64,000 nt of DNA, taken from assembly GCF_947494755.1 (NCBI RefSeq), contig NZ_CANLVZ010000015.1, positions 1-64,000 of the forward strand, in the 5' to 3' direction. Positions 47,435-56,380 of this stretch are shown here, piece after piece. Source of the stretch: an uncultured Tateyamaria sp. (GTDB taxonomy: Bacteria; Pseudomonadota; Alphaproteobacteria; Rhodobacterales; Rhodobacteraceae). How positions within the stretch are numbered: position 1 is the first letter of the stretch; every line of letters starts with the position of its first letter. Both the position numbers and the translations under genes were made by a program. The notes under the pieces are model-generated. The model did not search any database. It was not told the origin of the DNA and worked only from the letters and a program-made list of their open reading frames with translations.

Positions 47435-48097
47435 ATGAGCAGTGTATTGATTATTGGGGCGTCGGGCGGCATTGGCTCCGCTTTGGCAGATGGGTTTGTT
47501 GCGCGGGGGTCGCAGGTGGATCGCCTGTCGCGTTCGGCTGACGGGTTTGATGTGACGGATGCCGGGTCGATTGCGCAGCATTTGTCGGGTCGGGGTCCGT
47601 ATGAGCGCGTGGTCGTTGCGACCGGCGCGTTGGAGATTGGCGGGGCGGCCCCTGAAAAAACCATCAAGGGGTTGGATGCGCGTGCGATGGCCGATCAGTT
47701 TGCGCTGAATGCCATCGGGCCTGCCTTGGTGCTATCCCATGCCCATGCGTTGTTGCACCGGGACCGGCCTTGCGTGTTTGCGGTACTGTCGGCCCGTGTC
47801 GGGTCGATTGGCGACAATCGAATAGGGGGCTGGATCAGTTATCGCAGTGCCAAAGCGGCGGTGAACCAGATCGTGCGCACTGCATCCATTGAGCTTGCCC
47901 GCACGCACAAGGAGGCTGCTGTTGTCGCCCTGCACCCGGGTACTGTGGAAACTCCGTTTACCGAGAAATATCTGAGCCGCCACCCGGCCGTGCCAGCATC
48001 CGAGGCCGCACAGAACCTGATTGGTGTGATGGACGGGCTTGGGCCCAGACAGACGGGCAGCTTCTTTGACTATTCCGGTGCGGAGGTGGCGTGGTGA
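47435..48097 (+). CDS. Short-chain dehydrogenase/reductase (C-factor-like)
   Basis: A 220-residue Rossmann-fold oxidoreductase. 'VLIIGASGGIGSALADGF' is the nucleotide-binding motif and 'YRSAKAAVNQIVRTASIEL' holds the catalytic YxxxK. 'VALHPGTVETPFTEKYL' is typical of C-factor-type SDRs. Substrate unknown. Start 47435 gives the standard N-terminus; an ATG 21 bp upstream is also in frame and neither has a clear ribosome site. Its stop overlaps the start of the photolyase gene, an SDR-photolyase pair seen in roseobacters. Confidence 0.87.
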   Translation: MSSVLIIGASGGIGSALADGFVARGSQVDRLSRSADGFDVTDAGSIAQHLSGRGPYERVVVATGALEIGGAAPEKTIKGLDARAMADQFALNAIGPALVLSHAHALLHRDRPCVFAVLSARVGSIGDNRIGGWISYRSAKAAVNQIVRTASIELARTHKEAAVVALHPGTVETPFTEKYLSRHPAVPASEAAQNLIGVMDGLGPRQTGSFFDYSGAEVAW

Positions 48098-49620
48098 GCC
48101 GGTTGATCCTTGTGCTTGGGGACCAGTTGAGTTTGGACGTGGCCGCACTGGCGGCTGCGGACAAGGCGACCGACGTGGTTGTTATGGCCGAGGTCGCCGA
48201 GGAGGGCAGTTATGTGCCCCACCACCCCAAGAAAATCGTGCTGGTACTGGCGGCGATGCGCAAATTTGCGGCCCGTTTACGCGATGACGGGTGGCAGGTC
48301 GCCTATACCGAGTTGGACGATACCGACAATACCGGGTCTATCGTGGGGGAGTTGATCCGGCGCGCCGATCAGTTTGGGGCCAGCGAAGTGATCGCCACCA
48401 AGCCCGGCGAGTTTCGCCTGATTGCCGCGCTTGAGGATGCGCCGTTGTCTTTGACGATGCTGGAGGACGACCGTTTCATCGCGTCCCATGCGATGTTTGA
48501 GGGCTGGGCCGAAGGGCGCAAGGCGCTGCGGATGGAGTATTTCTATCGCGAGATGCGCCGCAAGACCGGCCTTCTGATGGAAGGTGATGAGCCTGCGGGT
48601 GGCAAGTGGAATTACGACCATGAAAACCGCAAACCGGCACCCAGTGATGTCGCGTTTTCAGGGCCGATGCAATTTACGCCGGATGATGTGGTTGAGGACG
48701 TCCTTGATCTGGTGGAGGCCCGCTTTGGCAATCATTTTGGCGATGTGCGCCCGTTCTGGTTTGCCACCGATCAGGGGCAGGCGCGCCGCGCGCTCGCGCA
48801 TTTTGTGAAATACGGGTTGGCCAAGTTTGGTGACTTTCAGGATGCGATGCTGGCGGACAATCGGTTCCTTTATCACGCGCTGGTATCGCCCTACCTCAAC
48901 ATCGGTCTGCTTGACCCGCTCGAGGTGTGTCGCGCGGTCGAGGACGCGTGGAAAGCCGGCGATGCGCCCATCAACGCGGCCGAAGGGTTCATTCGTCAGG
49001 TCATCGGCTGGCGCGAATATGTGCGCGGGATCTACTTTCACGAGGGGCCGGACTATGCGGGCCGTAACGGGTTGGGTCACACCCGCGATCTGCCGGACTT
49101 CTTTTGGGGGTCCGAAACCCGGATGCATTGTGTGTCCAAGGCCGTCGAACAGACGGGGGCCGAGGCCTATGCCCACCATATCCAGCGTTTGATGGTCACG
49201 GGCAACTTTGCCCTGCTCGCTGGTCTTGATCCGGGGCAGGTGTCCGAGTGGTATCTGGCCGTTTATGCAGATGCGTTTGAATGGGTCGAGGCCCCTAATG
49301 TCGTGGGCATGTCGCAATTTGCGGATGGGGGCGTGATCGCCTCAAAACCCTACGTGAGTTCAGGGGCTTACATCAATCGCATGTCGGATTACTGCAAGGG
49401 ATGTGCCTATAAGGTCAGCGTCAAGACGGGTGAGGGGGCGTGCCCGTTCAACCTGCTCTATTGGCATTTCCTTGACCAGCACCGGGACCGGTTTTCGAAC
49501 AATGCGCGCATGGGCAACATGTACCGGACGTGGGATCGGATGAGTGATGAGAAACGCGCGACCGTCCTGCAAGAGGCCGATGCGTTTTTGGAACGGATGG
49601 AGGCGGGCGAGGTGGTTTAG
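48094..49620 (+). CDS. FeS-cluster (6-4) photolyase/cryptochrome (PhrB/CryB type)
   Basis: A 508-residue flavoprotein of the iron-sulfur bacterial cryptochrome/photolyase group, which repairs (6-4) photoproducts with blue light. The N-terminal 'RLILVLGDQLSLD' is the deoxyribodipyrimidine photolyase-related domain. FAD-binding features include 'EGFIRQVIGWREYVRGIYF'. The [4Fe-4S] ligands are C346, C434, C437 and C450, with exactly the spacing of Agrobacterium PhrB (350, 438, 441, 454). Start GTG at 48094 follows CGGAGG at 7 nt. In Rhodobacter CryB is under singlet-oxygen/RpoHII-related control. Confidence 0.95.
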   Translation: MSRLILVLGDQLSLDVAALAAADKATDVVVMAEVAEEGSYVPHHPKKIVLVLAAMRKFAARLRDDGWQVAYTELDDTDNTGSIVGELIRRADQFGASEVIATKPGEFRLIAALEDAPLSLTMLEDDRFIASHAMFEGWAEGRKALRMEYFYREMRRKTGLLMEGDEPAGGKWNYDHENRKPAPSDVAFSGPMQFTPDDVVEDVLDLVEARFGNHFGDVRPFWFATDQGQARRALAHFVKYGLAKFGDFQDAMLADNRFLYHALVSPYLNIGLLDPLEVCRAVEDAWKAGDAPINAAEGFIRQVIGWREYVRGIYFHEGPDYAGRNGLGHTRDLPDFFWGSETRMHCVSKAVEQTGAEAYAHHIQRLMVTGNFALLAGLDPGQVSEWYLAVYADAFEWVEAPNVVGMSQFADGGVIASKPYVSSGAYINRMSDYCKGCAYKVSVKTGEGACPFNLLYWHFLDQHRDRFSNNARMGNMYRTWDRMSDEKRATVLQEADAFLERMEAGEVV

Positions 49621-49659
49621 GCGCTGTTTGCGTGATCTGAACCCCGGCAGGTCTGGTCC

Positions 49660-50349
49660 CTATGGGTCTTGCGTCACGCAGCTCTCGAAACCTTCGATAT
49701 CGCGCGTTTCGCTGATTTTGGCGCTGCATGCCGACACCTTCTGCACGCATTCCACATCCAGCTTAGGGAACTGACAGGCCGTCATCGCGGCCAGCAATGC
49801 TTGAGAGGCCGCGTCCTCCCACTCGGCCCCGGCAGGTGTGCCGTTCATCGAAATCCCAAGCGCCTGGGCAACGGCCTGTTCAGCCCCGGCCATGGCCCAG
49901 GATGTTGTGATCCGGGTGTCGTCTGCCTGCGTGAGTGTCACGGACAGGGTGGGCGCTTCGAGAATGTCATGGAAGGTGCCAAAGGCGGGCGCTTGCCCTT
50001 CGCCGTGCCAGAGCCGGTCGCGCATTTGGCGTCCGTTGCTCAGCGCATATTCCACGACCCGGCCCCGTTCGTCGCGGGCCTCGATCAGCTTGGGGTCAGC
50101 GCCTTCGGGGGTCAGTGTGGCAATCGCTCCGGTCGTGACCAGATCGGGGGCACCCTCGGGCAACGAGATCAGCACATAGACCCGTCCGACGGGGTTGCGG
50201 TAAAGGTGGAGTTGGTAGCCATCCGCGTTGCTGGTGGTCGCTGCGCGTGTGTCATAGCCGTCAAACGGGTCCGTCCATGTCGGCACATAGGTCCAGTCCG
50301 CAAAGGCAGGCCCGGCGATCAGGCACAGTATCCAGATCAGGTGCCGCAT
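49660..50349 (-). CDS. Periplasmic protein of unknown function
   Basis: A 229-residue protein with a clear signal peptide ('MRHLIWILCLIAGPAFA-DW'). The mature protein is beta-rich, and four Cys are packed into the last 40 residues ('TACQFP', 'VECVQ', 'SACSAK', 'ESCVTQ'), implying two disulfides in the periplasm. No family is recognised; the acidic C-terminus and general layout recall invasion-associated locus B-like proteins only weakly. It starts 5 nt after the stop of the MORN gene, so the two are co-transcribed and may act together. Confidence 0.7.
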   Translation of the reverse strand: MRHLIWILCLIAGPAFADWTYVPTWTDPFDGYDTRAATTSNADGYQLHLYRNPVGRVYVLISLPEGAPDLVTTGAIATLTPEGADPKLIEARDERGRVVEYALSNGRQMRDRLWHGEGQAPAFGTFHDILEAPTLSVTLTQADDTRITTSWAMAGAEQAVAQALGISMNGTPAGAEWEDAASQALLAAMTACQFPKLDVECVQKVSACSAKISETRDIEGFESCVTQDP

Positions 50350-50354
50350 CACCC

Positions 50355-51752
50355 TCAGCTTTCGTCGTTGAGCGCGCCGCTCTCCCATTCGCCGGTGGCC
50401 TCTTCGCCCGTGGCATAGCGCATGGTGCCGACGCCCTGGCGTTTGCCGTTCTTGAAGGTGCCTTCATAGATGTCGCCATTGGCATAGGTGGCGATGCCTT
50501 GGCCGTCGATCTCGCCGCGTTGCCATTGGCCTTCATAGATGAAGCCCGAGGCCATTTCGATTCTGCCGGTGCCATGGCGCTGTCCGGACTCGAACTGGCC
50601 CACATAGATGGTGCCGTCCGGGTAGGTGGCGGTGCCCTGACCATGGCGCTGCCCGTCCAGCCAGTTGCCCTCATAGCGGTATCCATCGGCATAGGTCATG
50701 ACGCCTGTGCCGTGGTTTCGCGCGTTCTTGAACCCGCCCTCGTAGACAACGCCGTTGGGGTAGGTCGCGCGCCCGGTGCCTTCGATTACGCCTGCAACCC
50801 AGTCCCCGTCGTAGGTTGAGCCATCGGTATAGGTGATCTTGCCCTTTCCATTGGCCAGATCATCCTCGAACGCCCCTTCATAGACAGCCCCATCGGGGTA
50901 GGTGACGCGGCCTGCACCATCAATCTGCCCTTCGGCCCATTGCCCGATATAGGTATAGCCATCGTTGCCGATGAACGTGCCTTGGCCGTGGCGTCGGTCG
51001 TCTGCGAATTGCCCTTCGTAGACGTCACCATTGGCGTAGGTGACCCGGCCTTTGCCTTCGCGGCGGCCTTCGACCAGGTTGCCCTCGTAGACGTCGCCAT
51101 TGGGTTGGGTCAGGGTGCCGGTGCCGTCGATCTGTCCGTCTTTCCACAGGCCGACATAGACAAGGCCATCGGGCATCGTCAGCGTGCCGTTGCCTTCGCG
51201 TTTGCCCGCCTCGATCTGCCCGTCATAGACCGCCCCATCCGGGTAGGTGATCACGCCAGTGCCCTGTTTGATCCCATCGATCCAATCGCCTTTGTATTCG
51301 TAGCCACCGGGGCTTTGCATCACGCCTTTGCCGTGGTGCTTGGCATTGCGGAACTGTCCCTCATAGCGCACCCCGTTGGCATAAAGAGCCACACCCTCTC
51401 CAATGATCGCGCCTGCTTCCCATTCGCCTTCATAGGTGCCGCCATCTGCGAAAGTAATCTTGCCGAACCCGTCAGGTTTGCCCTTTGAGAAGTTGCCCTG
51501 ATAGACCGAGCCATTGGGAAAGCGTGCGGTGCCTTCGCCCTTGATCTCACCGTCCACCCATTCGCCGGAATATTCATAGCCGTTGGGCAGCCGGTAGGTG
51601 CCTTGCCCATGTTGCAGCCCACCGCGAAACGCGCCCTCATAGATACCGCCATCGTCATATTGTTTGGTCTGCACGTTCCCCGATTGGGCCAGCGCCCCGC
51701 TGGCGAGGGCTGGAACCAGAACAAGGCCGACGATCAGGCTGCGCAACGACAT
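50355..51752 (-). CDS. Secreted MORN-repeat protein
   Basis: A 465-residue protein with signal peptide 'MSLRSLIVGLVLVPALASGALAQ', then 18 complete 23-residue MORN repeats and one partial, with no other domain. A typical unit is 'YEGQFRNAKHHGKGVM'. The DNA repeats in 69-bp units with many synonymous differences, so the array is old rather than freshly expanded. MORN arrays bind phospholipids or form elongated beta scaffolds in eukaryotes; bacterial roles are poorly known. Export to the periplasm or surface is predicted. The next gene is 5 nt away. Confidence 0.92.
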   Translation of the reverse strand: MSLRSLIVGLVLVPALASGALAQSGNVQTKQYDDGGIYEGAFRGGLQHGQGTYRLPNGYEYSGEWVDGEIKGEGTARFPNGSVYQGNFSKGKPDGFGKITFADGGTYEGEWEAGAIIGEGVALYANGVRYEGQFRNAKHHGKGVMQSPGGYEYKGDWIDGIKQGTGVITYPDGAVYDGQIEAGKREGNGTLTMPDGLVYVGLWKDGQIDGTGTLTQPNGDVYEGNLVEGRREGKGRVTYANGDVYEGQFADDRRHGQGTFIGNDGYTYIGQWAEGQIDGAGRVTYPDGAVYEGAFEDDLANGKGKITYTDGSTYDGDWVAGVIEGTGRATYPNGVVYEGGFKNARNHGTGVMTYADGYRYEGNWLDGQRHGQGTATYPDGTIYVGQFESGQRHGTGRIEMASGFIYEGQWQRGEIDGQGIATYANGDIYEGTFKNGKRQGVGTMRYATGEEATGEWESGALNDES

Positions 51753-52008
51753 GGAGTACCCCTTGGAGTTAGGTCAGCTTGCCCACCCATGGCCAAGCCC
51801 GCCAAAGCGTAAGACAGGGCGCGGCAGGGGGCAATGGGGTTAACCAAATGGTGTTGGACGGCGCGGGTTGGGTCAGGGTGCGCCCGTCTTGGTCTTTTGG
51901 CGCTATCCTCGCGGTGCCACTGTAAGTGGGGGACGCCTCGCGCGCATGTTGGGTTTCCTTGGCCCCGCTTTCTGCTACATCACCCGCAACGGTGAAGGAG
52001 CGCCCCAT

Positions 52009-53667
52009 ATGGCTGAGACATTCCGCATTACGTTGGGCCAGTTGAACCCGACAGTGGGCGATATTGAGGGCAATGCCGCCAAGGCGCGCGCCGCATGGGA
52101 AGCGGGCCGCGATGCCGGTGCTGATCTTGTTGCGCTGCCCGAGATGTTCATCACCGGCTACAATGCACAGGATCTGGTGCGAAAACCCGCCTTTTTCACC
52201 GCCGCCATGCAGGCGGTCGAGGGCTTGGCCGCGGCTTGTGCGGATGGCCCTGCGCTTGCGATTGGCTGCCCCTGGGCCGAAGGCACCGAGTTGTTCAATG
52301 CCTATCTGATTTGCAAGGGCGGCAAGATCGCCAGCCGTGTGCTCAAGCATCATCTGCCCAATGAGACCGTGTTTGATGAGGTTCGGATCTTTGATGCCGG
52401 GCCTTTGGGTGGCCCCTATTCCGTGGGCAATACGCGCGTTGGCAGCCCCATCTGCGAGGATGCTTGGCATGGCGACGTGGCCGAAACGCTGGAAGAAACA
52501 GGCGCTGAATTTTTGCTCGTCCCGAACGGCTCGCCCTATTATCGCGACAAGTTCGAGACCCGCCTGAACCACATGGTCGCCCGCGTTGTCGAAACCGGGT
52601 TGCCGCTGATTTACCTCAATATGGTCGGGGGGCAGGACGATCAGGTCTTTGACGGGGGCAGTTTTGCGCTGAACCCGGGCGGCCAGTTGGCGGTGCAATT
52701 GCCCGTGTTCGACGAAATCGTCGCTCATGTCGATCTTGAGCGGGGCCCCGAAGGGTGGCGTGTTGTAGACGGCCCCAAGGCCCACCGCGCCGACGAGTGG
52801 GAGCAGGATTACCGCGTGATGGTCACCTCCGTGCGCGACTATTGCGCCAAGACGGGGTTCAAGAAGGTGTTGCTGGGCATGTCGGGCGGTGTGGACAGCG
52901 CGCTGGTGGCCACCATTGCGGCGGACGCCCTTGGCCCCGACAACGTGCGCTGCGTGATGTTGCCCTCTGAATATACCTCGCCCCATTCGCTTGAGGATGC
53001 TGAGGCCTGCGCCAAGGCACTTGGTTGCCGCTATGACTATGTGCCCATCACCCAGACCCGCGCGGCTGTGACCGACACGCTTGCGCCGCTGTTTGAGGGG
53101 CTGGACGAGGGCCTGACCGAGGAAAACGTGCAAAGCCGCATTCGCGGCCTGCTGCTGATGGCGCTGTCCAACAAGTTTGGCGAGATGCTGCTGACCACCG
53201 GCAACAAGTCCGAAGTCGCGGTGGGCTATGCGACGATCTACGGCGATATGGCGGGCGGCTATAATCCAATCAAGGATCTTTACAAGACGCGCGTGTTCGA
53301 GACCTGCCGCTGGCGCAACGCCAATCTGCGCGACTGGATGATGGGCCACGGGGGCGAGGTTATTCCCTACCGGATCATCACCAAACCGCCCTCGGCCGAA
53401 TTGCGCGATGACCAGAAAGACAGCGACAGCTTGCCGGACTATCCCGAGCTTGATGCGCTGCTTGAGATTCTGGTGGATCAGGACGGGTCGATTGCCGATT
53501 GCGTGGCCGCCGGGTTCGATCGGGATGTGGCGCGCAAGATCGAAAAGCTGATTTATCTCAGCGAATACAAACGCTTTCAATCCGCCCCCGGCGCGCGGCT
53601 GACCAAGCGGGCCTTCTGGCTGGATCGACGATACCCAATCGTGAATCGGTGGCGCGATCCCAGTTGA
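52009..53667 (+). CDS. nadE: Glutamine-dependent NAD+ synthetase
   Basis: A 552-residue two-domain enzyme that amidates deamido-NAD using glutamine. The N-terminal nitrilase-type amidase has the Glu-Lys-Cys triad: Glu in 'LVALPEMFITGY', Lys in 'RVLKHHLPNETVFDE', Cys in 'GSPICEDAWHG'. The C-terminal synthetase has the P-loop 'LLGMSGGVDSALVA' and 'LLTTGNKSEVAVGYATIYGDMAGGYNPIKDLYKT'. Start 52009 follows AAGGAG at 8 nt; the open frame extends 47 codons upstream without homology. Confidence 0.96.
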   Translation: MAETFRITLGQLNPTVGDIEGNAAKARAAWEAGRDAGADLVALPEMFITGYNAQDLVRKPAFFTAAMQAVEGLAAACADGPALAIGCPWAEGTELFNAYLICKGGKIASRVLKHHLPNETVFDEVRIFDAGPLGGPYSVGNTRVGSPICEDAWHGDVAETLEETGAEFLLVPNGSPYYRDKFETRLNHMVARVVETGLPLIYLNMVGGQDDQVFDGGSFALNPGGQLAVQLPVFDEIVAHVDLERGPEGWRVVDGPKAHRADEWEQDYRVMVTSVRDYCAKTGFKKVLLGMSGGVDSALVATIAADALGPDNVRCVMLPSEYTSPHSLEDAEACAKALGCRYDYVPITQTRAAVTDTLAPLFEGLDEGLTEENVQSRIRGLLLMALSNKFGEMLLTTGNKSEVAVGYATIYGDMAGGYNPIKDLYKTRVFETCRWRNANLRDWMMGHGGEVIPYRIITKPPSAELRDDQKDSDSLPDYPELDALLEILVDQDGSIADCVAAGFDRDVARKIEKLIYLSEYKRFQSAPGARLTKRAFWLDRRYPIVNRWRDPS

Positions 53668-53765
53668 TTTGCGGAAAATTGCGTTGATTTTTTTGCAAGG
53701 CGAGGCGCGCATTTAAGGAGGCGTCAGGATATTTGCGGCATGCAGGACCCCAAGAAGGGGGGCCT

Positions 53766-54785
53766 ATGCCGACGACGTTTTATGCCGAAGATTCTGAGTT
53801 TGGAACCGCGACCGGGCGGGATGCATCTGCAGGCGATGGCACGGCTGTGTTTGACGAGCGGATGGCGGGTTGCCGCAACTTGGTGATCACCTCGCATGGC
53901 GAGGATGACAGTGGGCAGTTTCGTGTGGGCGACAGATATGCGCTTTCACTCAATCGCGCAGCCGTTGAGGATGCGGTGGTGGTTCACTGCGAGATGCGAC
54001 TGGGGCGTCCGAGTGCGATCGTCTTTGAGGGGACAAAGCCGCAAGGCACGGTGATGCGCGTCGTGTGGACCCCGGATTTCGATCTGACCGGATGGCATGA
54101 GGCGCATAAGGCGGCGGGCCGGTCCACCGGCTTCTACAGCGCTTACCAAAGTGAGGCACAGCACCGGTTTGCCTGCTTTGCCCAGGGGTCCCTGATTGAC
54201 ACTTTTGCAGGGCCACAACGGGTCGAGGATTTGAAACCGGGCGTGTTGATCAAAACCCGTGACAGTGGCCCGCAGCCGCTGTTGTGGATGGCCCACTCGA
54301 ACGTGCCGGGGATGGGCCGGGCCGCCCCGGTGACGATCCAGACAGACACGCTTGGTGCGACGGCACCCGTCCGGGTGTCTGCGCGCCACCGGTTGCTGAT
54401 CTCGGACATGCGATGTGAGGCCAGTTTTGGAACGTCCGAGGTGATGATCGCCGCCCGCCATCTGGTTGACGGGCACCGGGTGACGCGGGAAAGCACTGGC
54501 AGGATCACATATTACCATCTGCTGCTCGAACGGCATGAGGTGATCCGCAGCAGCGGTGTGTTCAGCGAAAGCATGTTGCTTGGCGATGACCTCGAAGGGG
54601 TGATGGGGGCCGAAAGCCACCGTAAATTCGTGTCGGTGTTTGACGGCTCATATCCGCGGCAACGCATCTACAAACCGGCGCGCCGGATATTGGACCCGTC
54701 CGACGCGCCCGTGATCCGAGACATTCTTGGACTTGCGCCCAAAGACACAACACCGGCCCCGCCCGCCCCGCTGTTCGCAGCCTAA
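53766..54785 (+). CDS. Hint (Hedgehog/intein-type) domain protein
   Basis: A 339-residue protein. Residues 1-130 form an unassigned N-terminal domain. From about 137 the sequence is a Hint_2 domain: nucleophile Cys137 in 'CFAQGSLIDTFAGPQRVEDLKPGVLI', then 'ATAPVRVSARHRLLI' with the conserved His, and 'YYHLLLERHEVIRSSGVFSESML'. Such proteins are common in roseobacters, often surface-exposed or with RTX partners; self-processing is assumed but unproven. A small hairpin (CCCC AAGAA GGGG) covers part of the ribosome site. Confidence 0.85.
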   Translation: MPTTFYAEDSEFGTATGRDASAGDGTAVFDERMAGCRNLVITSHGEDDSGQFRVGDRYALSLNRAAVEDAVVVHCEMRLGRPSAIVFEGTKPQGTVMRVVWTPDFDLTGWHEAHKAAGRSTGFYSAYQSEAQHRFACFAQGSLIDTFAGPQRVEDLKPGVLIKTRDSGPQPLLWMAHSNVPGMGRAAPVTIQTDTLGATAPVRVSARHRLLISDMRCEASFGTSEVMIAARHLVDGHRVTRESTGRITYYHLLLERHEVIRSSGVFSESMLLGDDLEGVMGAESHRKFVSVFDGSYPRQRIYKPARRILDPSDAPVIRDILGLAPKDTTPAPPAPLFAA

Positions 54786-54794
54786 GGCACAAGC

Positions 54795-54819
54795 AAAAAA
54801 GGCGAAGGATACCTCCGCC
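54795..54819 (-). terminator. Terminator of the MBL-fold gene (palindrome copy C)
   Basis: The minus strand reads GGCGGAGGTATCCTTCGCC followed by TTTTTT (54800-54795). The 8-bp stem has one G-T wobble and a full U-tract, a good Rho-independent terminator for the gene ending at 54867. The core is related to the palindromes at 45519 and 54840. Confidence 0.8.
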
Positions 54820-54839
54820 TCTCATGCTCAATCTCGTAA

Positions 54840-54858
54840 GGCGGAGGTGTCCTCCGCC
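54840..54858. repeat. 19-nt palindrome, copy B
   Basis: The + strand reads GGCGGAGGTGTCCTCCGCC, a perfect 7-bp stem with loop GTGTC, preceded by CGTAA exactly as in copy A at 45519. The single stem difference from copy A is a C-G to G-C swap on both sides. Confidence 0.7.
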
Positions 54859-54866
54859 CCGTTGGA

Positions 54867-55796
54867 TTACAGCATCAACTGATAGCTGTGCGCGACATAT
54901 CGATAGCCGCCATCGCCGCTCTTTTCGACATAGCCGATGCCGGGCCACGGCATGTGGTATCCGATAAACGCCGTCTTGTCGGCGGCCATCATGTCCAGCA
55001 GCCGTTTGCGCGTGGCTGCGGCCGCCTCTTTGTCCATGTCAAAGCGGACCTCCCAATCGGGATGGGCCAGCGACCAGACATAGTGGTTGGCAAAGTCGGC
55101 ACCGATGACCAACTGCGTGCCCCCATCCTCAACCATATAGGTCATGTGACCGGGGGTGTGCCCAAAGGCGGCCATGGCCGTGATCCCGGAGGCCGGTGAT
55201 CCGCCATCGTCCAGCATCGTCATCTGTTCGGCCAAGGGGCGCACTTTGCCTTCGAAGTTTTCGTTGTCGGCCTTCGCCCATGCATCAAATTCAGTGCTGC
55301 CGGTCACATAGGCGGCGTTGGCGAATGTCGGCGTGCCATCGGTCGACAGGCCGCCGATGTGATCGCCGTGCATGTGGGTGATGACCACCTTGTCGACCTG
55401 ATCGGCGGTGTATCCGGCGGACTCAATCGCCTGCACTGTGGTCGCACCTTGCAAGCCCGTGTCAAACAGCACCAGTTCGGAGCCGTTGTTCACCAGCGTT
55501 GGCGTGAAAAAGAACTGAGCGGCGGTTGTCGACAGGCCAGCCTCGGCGGACACGTCATCAAAGGTCTCTTTATCGACGTTCATCCCGAAAATTTCGTGCG
55601 GGTTTTCGACGGGCCGGGTGCCGGCCAACAATGTGGTGACTTCGAAATTGCCCACCTTTACGCGGCGAAAGTTGGACTGTGCGACGCCCAGCATCGGGGC
55701 GGCGGCACGGGCCGACGTGACGCTTGCAGCGGCCAAAGGCAGTGCGGCGGCCCCCAACAGGGCGGTGCGGCGGGAAAATTTTGAGGAATGGGACAT
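54867..55796 (-). CDS. Tat-exported metallo-beta-lactamase-fold hydrolase
   Basis: A 309-residue protein with a twin-arginine signal ('FSRRTALLGAAALPLAAASVTSARA'), so it is exported folded with its metals. The MBL motif 'VVITHMHGDHIGG' (HxHxDH), 'GHTPGHMTYMV' and 'VIGADFANHYVW' supply zinc ligands. The pattern is close to quorum-quenching or methyl-parathion-hydrolase-type members, but the substrate is unknown. The start at 55796 gives a proper Tat signal. Confidence 0.9.
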   Translation of the reverse strand: MSHSSKFSRRTALLGAAALPLAAASVTSARAAAPMLGVAQSNFRRVKVGNFEVTTLLAGTRPVENPHEIFGMNVDKETFDDVSAEAGLSTTAAQFFFTPTLVNNGSELVLFDTGLQGATTVQAIESAGYTADQVDKVVITHMHGDHIGGLSTDGTPTFANAAYVTGSTEFDAWAKADNENFEGKVRPLAEQMTMLDDGGSPASGITAMAAFGHTPGHMTYMVEDGGTQLVIGADFANHYVWSLAHPDWEVRFDMDKEAAAATRKRLLDMMAADKTAFIGYHMPWPGIGYVEKSGDGGYRYVAHSYQLML

Positions 55797-55892
55797 GGGT
55801 GCTATCCTTGCATATGAGACTCTCAAGATAGCCCAATTTTGCGACTGTCACGGGCTTTCACGCAAAAATTATCGACCGGTGAGGGGGCACTC

Positions 55893-56312
55893 ATGGGCGA
55901 CGACCCCGATCTTGCGTTTCAGGTGTGGCTTGAAAACCTGTCACCCGCGCGCCGCCAGAGTGACGCGCGCACCCTGGACGGACTGTTTCGGCGAGCCACC
56001 GGATTTGATCCGCGCCTTTGGGCAAATGGGGTCGTGGGTTACGGTGCCTATGACTACACCTACGCGTCGGGCCGGTCGGGCACGTGGTGCGCCACCGGCT
56101 TTGCCCCGCGCGCCGCCAAGCTGAGCATCTACATTCTGCCGGGCTATACCGATTTCTGCGACATCCTTGCGCGCCTCGGCCCGCACACCAAAGGCAAATC
56201 CTGCGTTTACATCACGCGGCTGGATCGCATTGACCCGGATGTGCTGGTCGAACTGATCCGGGCCGGTATCGCAGATCTGGCAACCTATTGGCCTGTTCGT
56301 GCCGCACCGTGA
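55893..56312 (+). CDS. DUF1801 domain protein
   Basis: A 139-residue cytoplasmic protein with the DUF1801/YdhG fold: 'RRQSDARTLDGLFRRATGFDPRLWANGVVGYGAYDYTY' and 'LSIYILPGYTDFCDILARLGPHTKGKSCVYITRLDRID' are family-typical. Function is unknown; relatives are thought to bind iron or act as chaperones. The start at 55893 follows GAGGGGG. gltX begins 68 bp downstream on the same strand. Confidence 0.87.
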   Translation: MGDDPDLAFQVWLENLSPARRQSDARTLDGLFRRATGFDPRLWANGVVGYGAYDYTYASGRSGTWCATGFAPRAAKLSIYILPGYTDFCDILARLGPHTKGKSCVYITRLDRIDPDVLVELIRAGIADLATYWPVRAAP

Positions 56313-56380
56313 GGGTGCAAAACTGGACAAGCCAGCGGCCCTATGACAAGGCAGGCGACAAGAGCCCGGAGAGCACAAAA

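Noticed and set aside
50355-51752. Regular 69-bp DNA repeats resembling an array
   Set aside because: The repeats are in frame, have no spacers and encode MORN units, so this is a repeat protein and not a CRISPR or satellite array.
51769-53712. 647-codon open frame on the minus strand
   Set aside because: It is the antisense shadow of nadE, whose motifs are all present on the + strand; its translation shows no family features.
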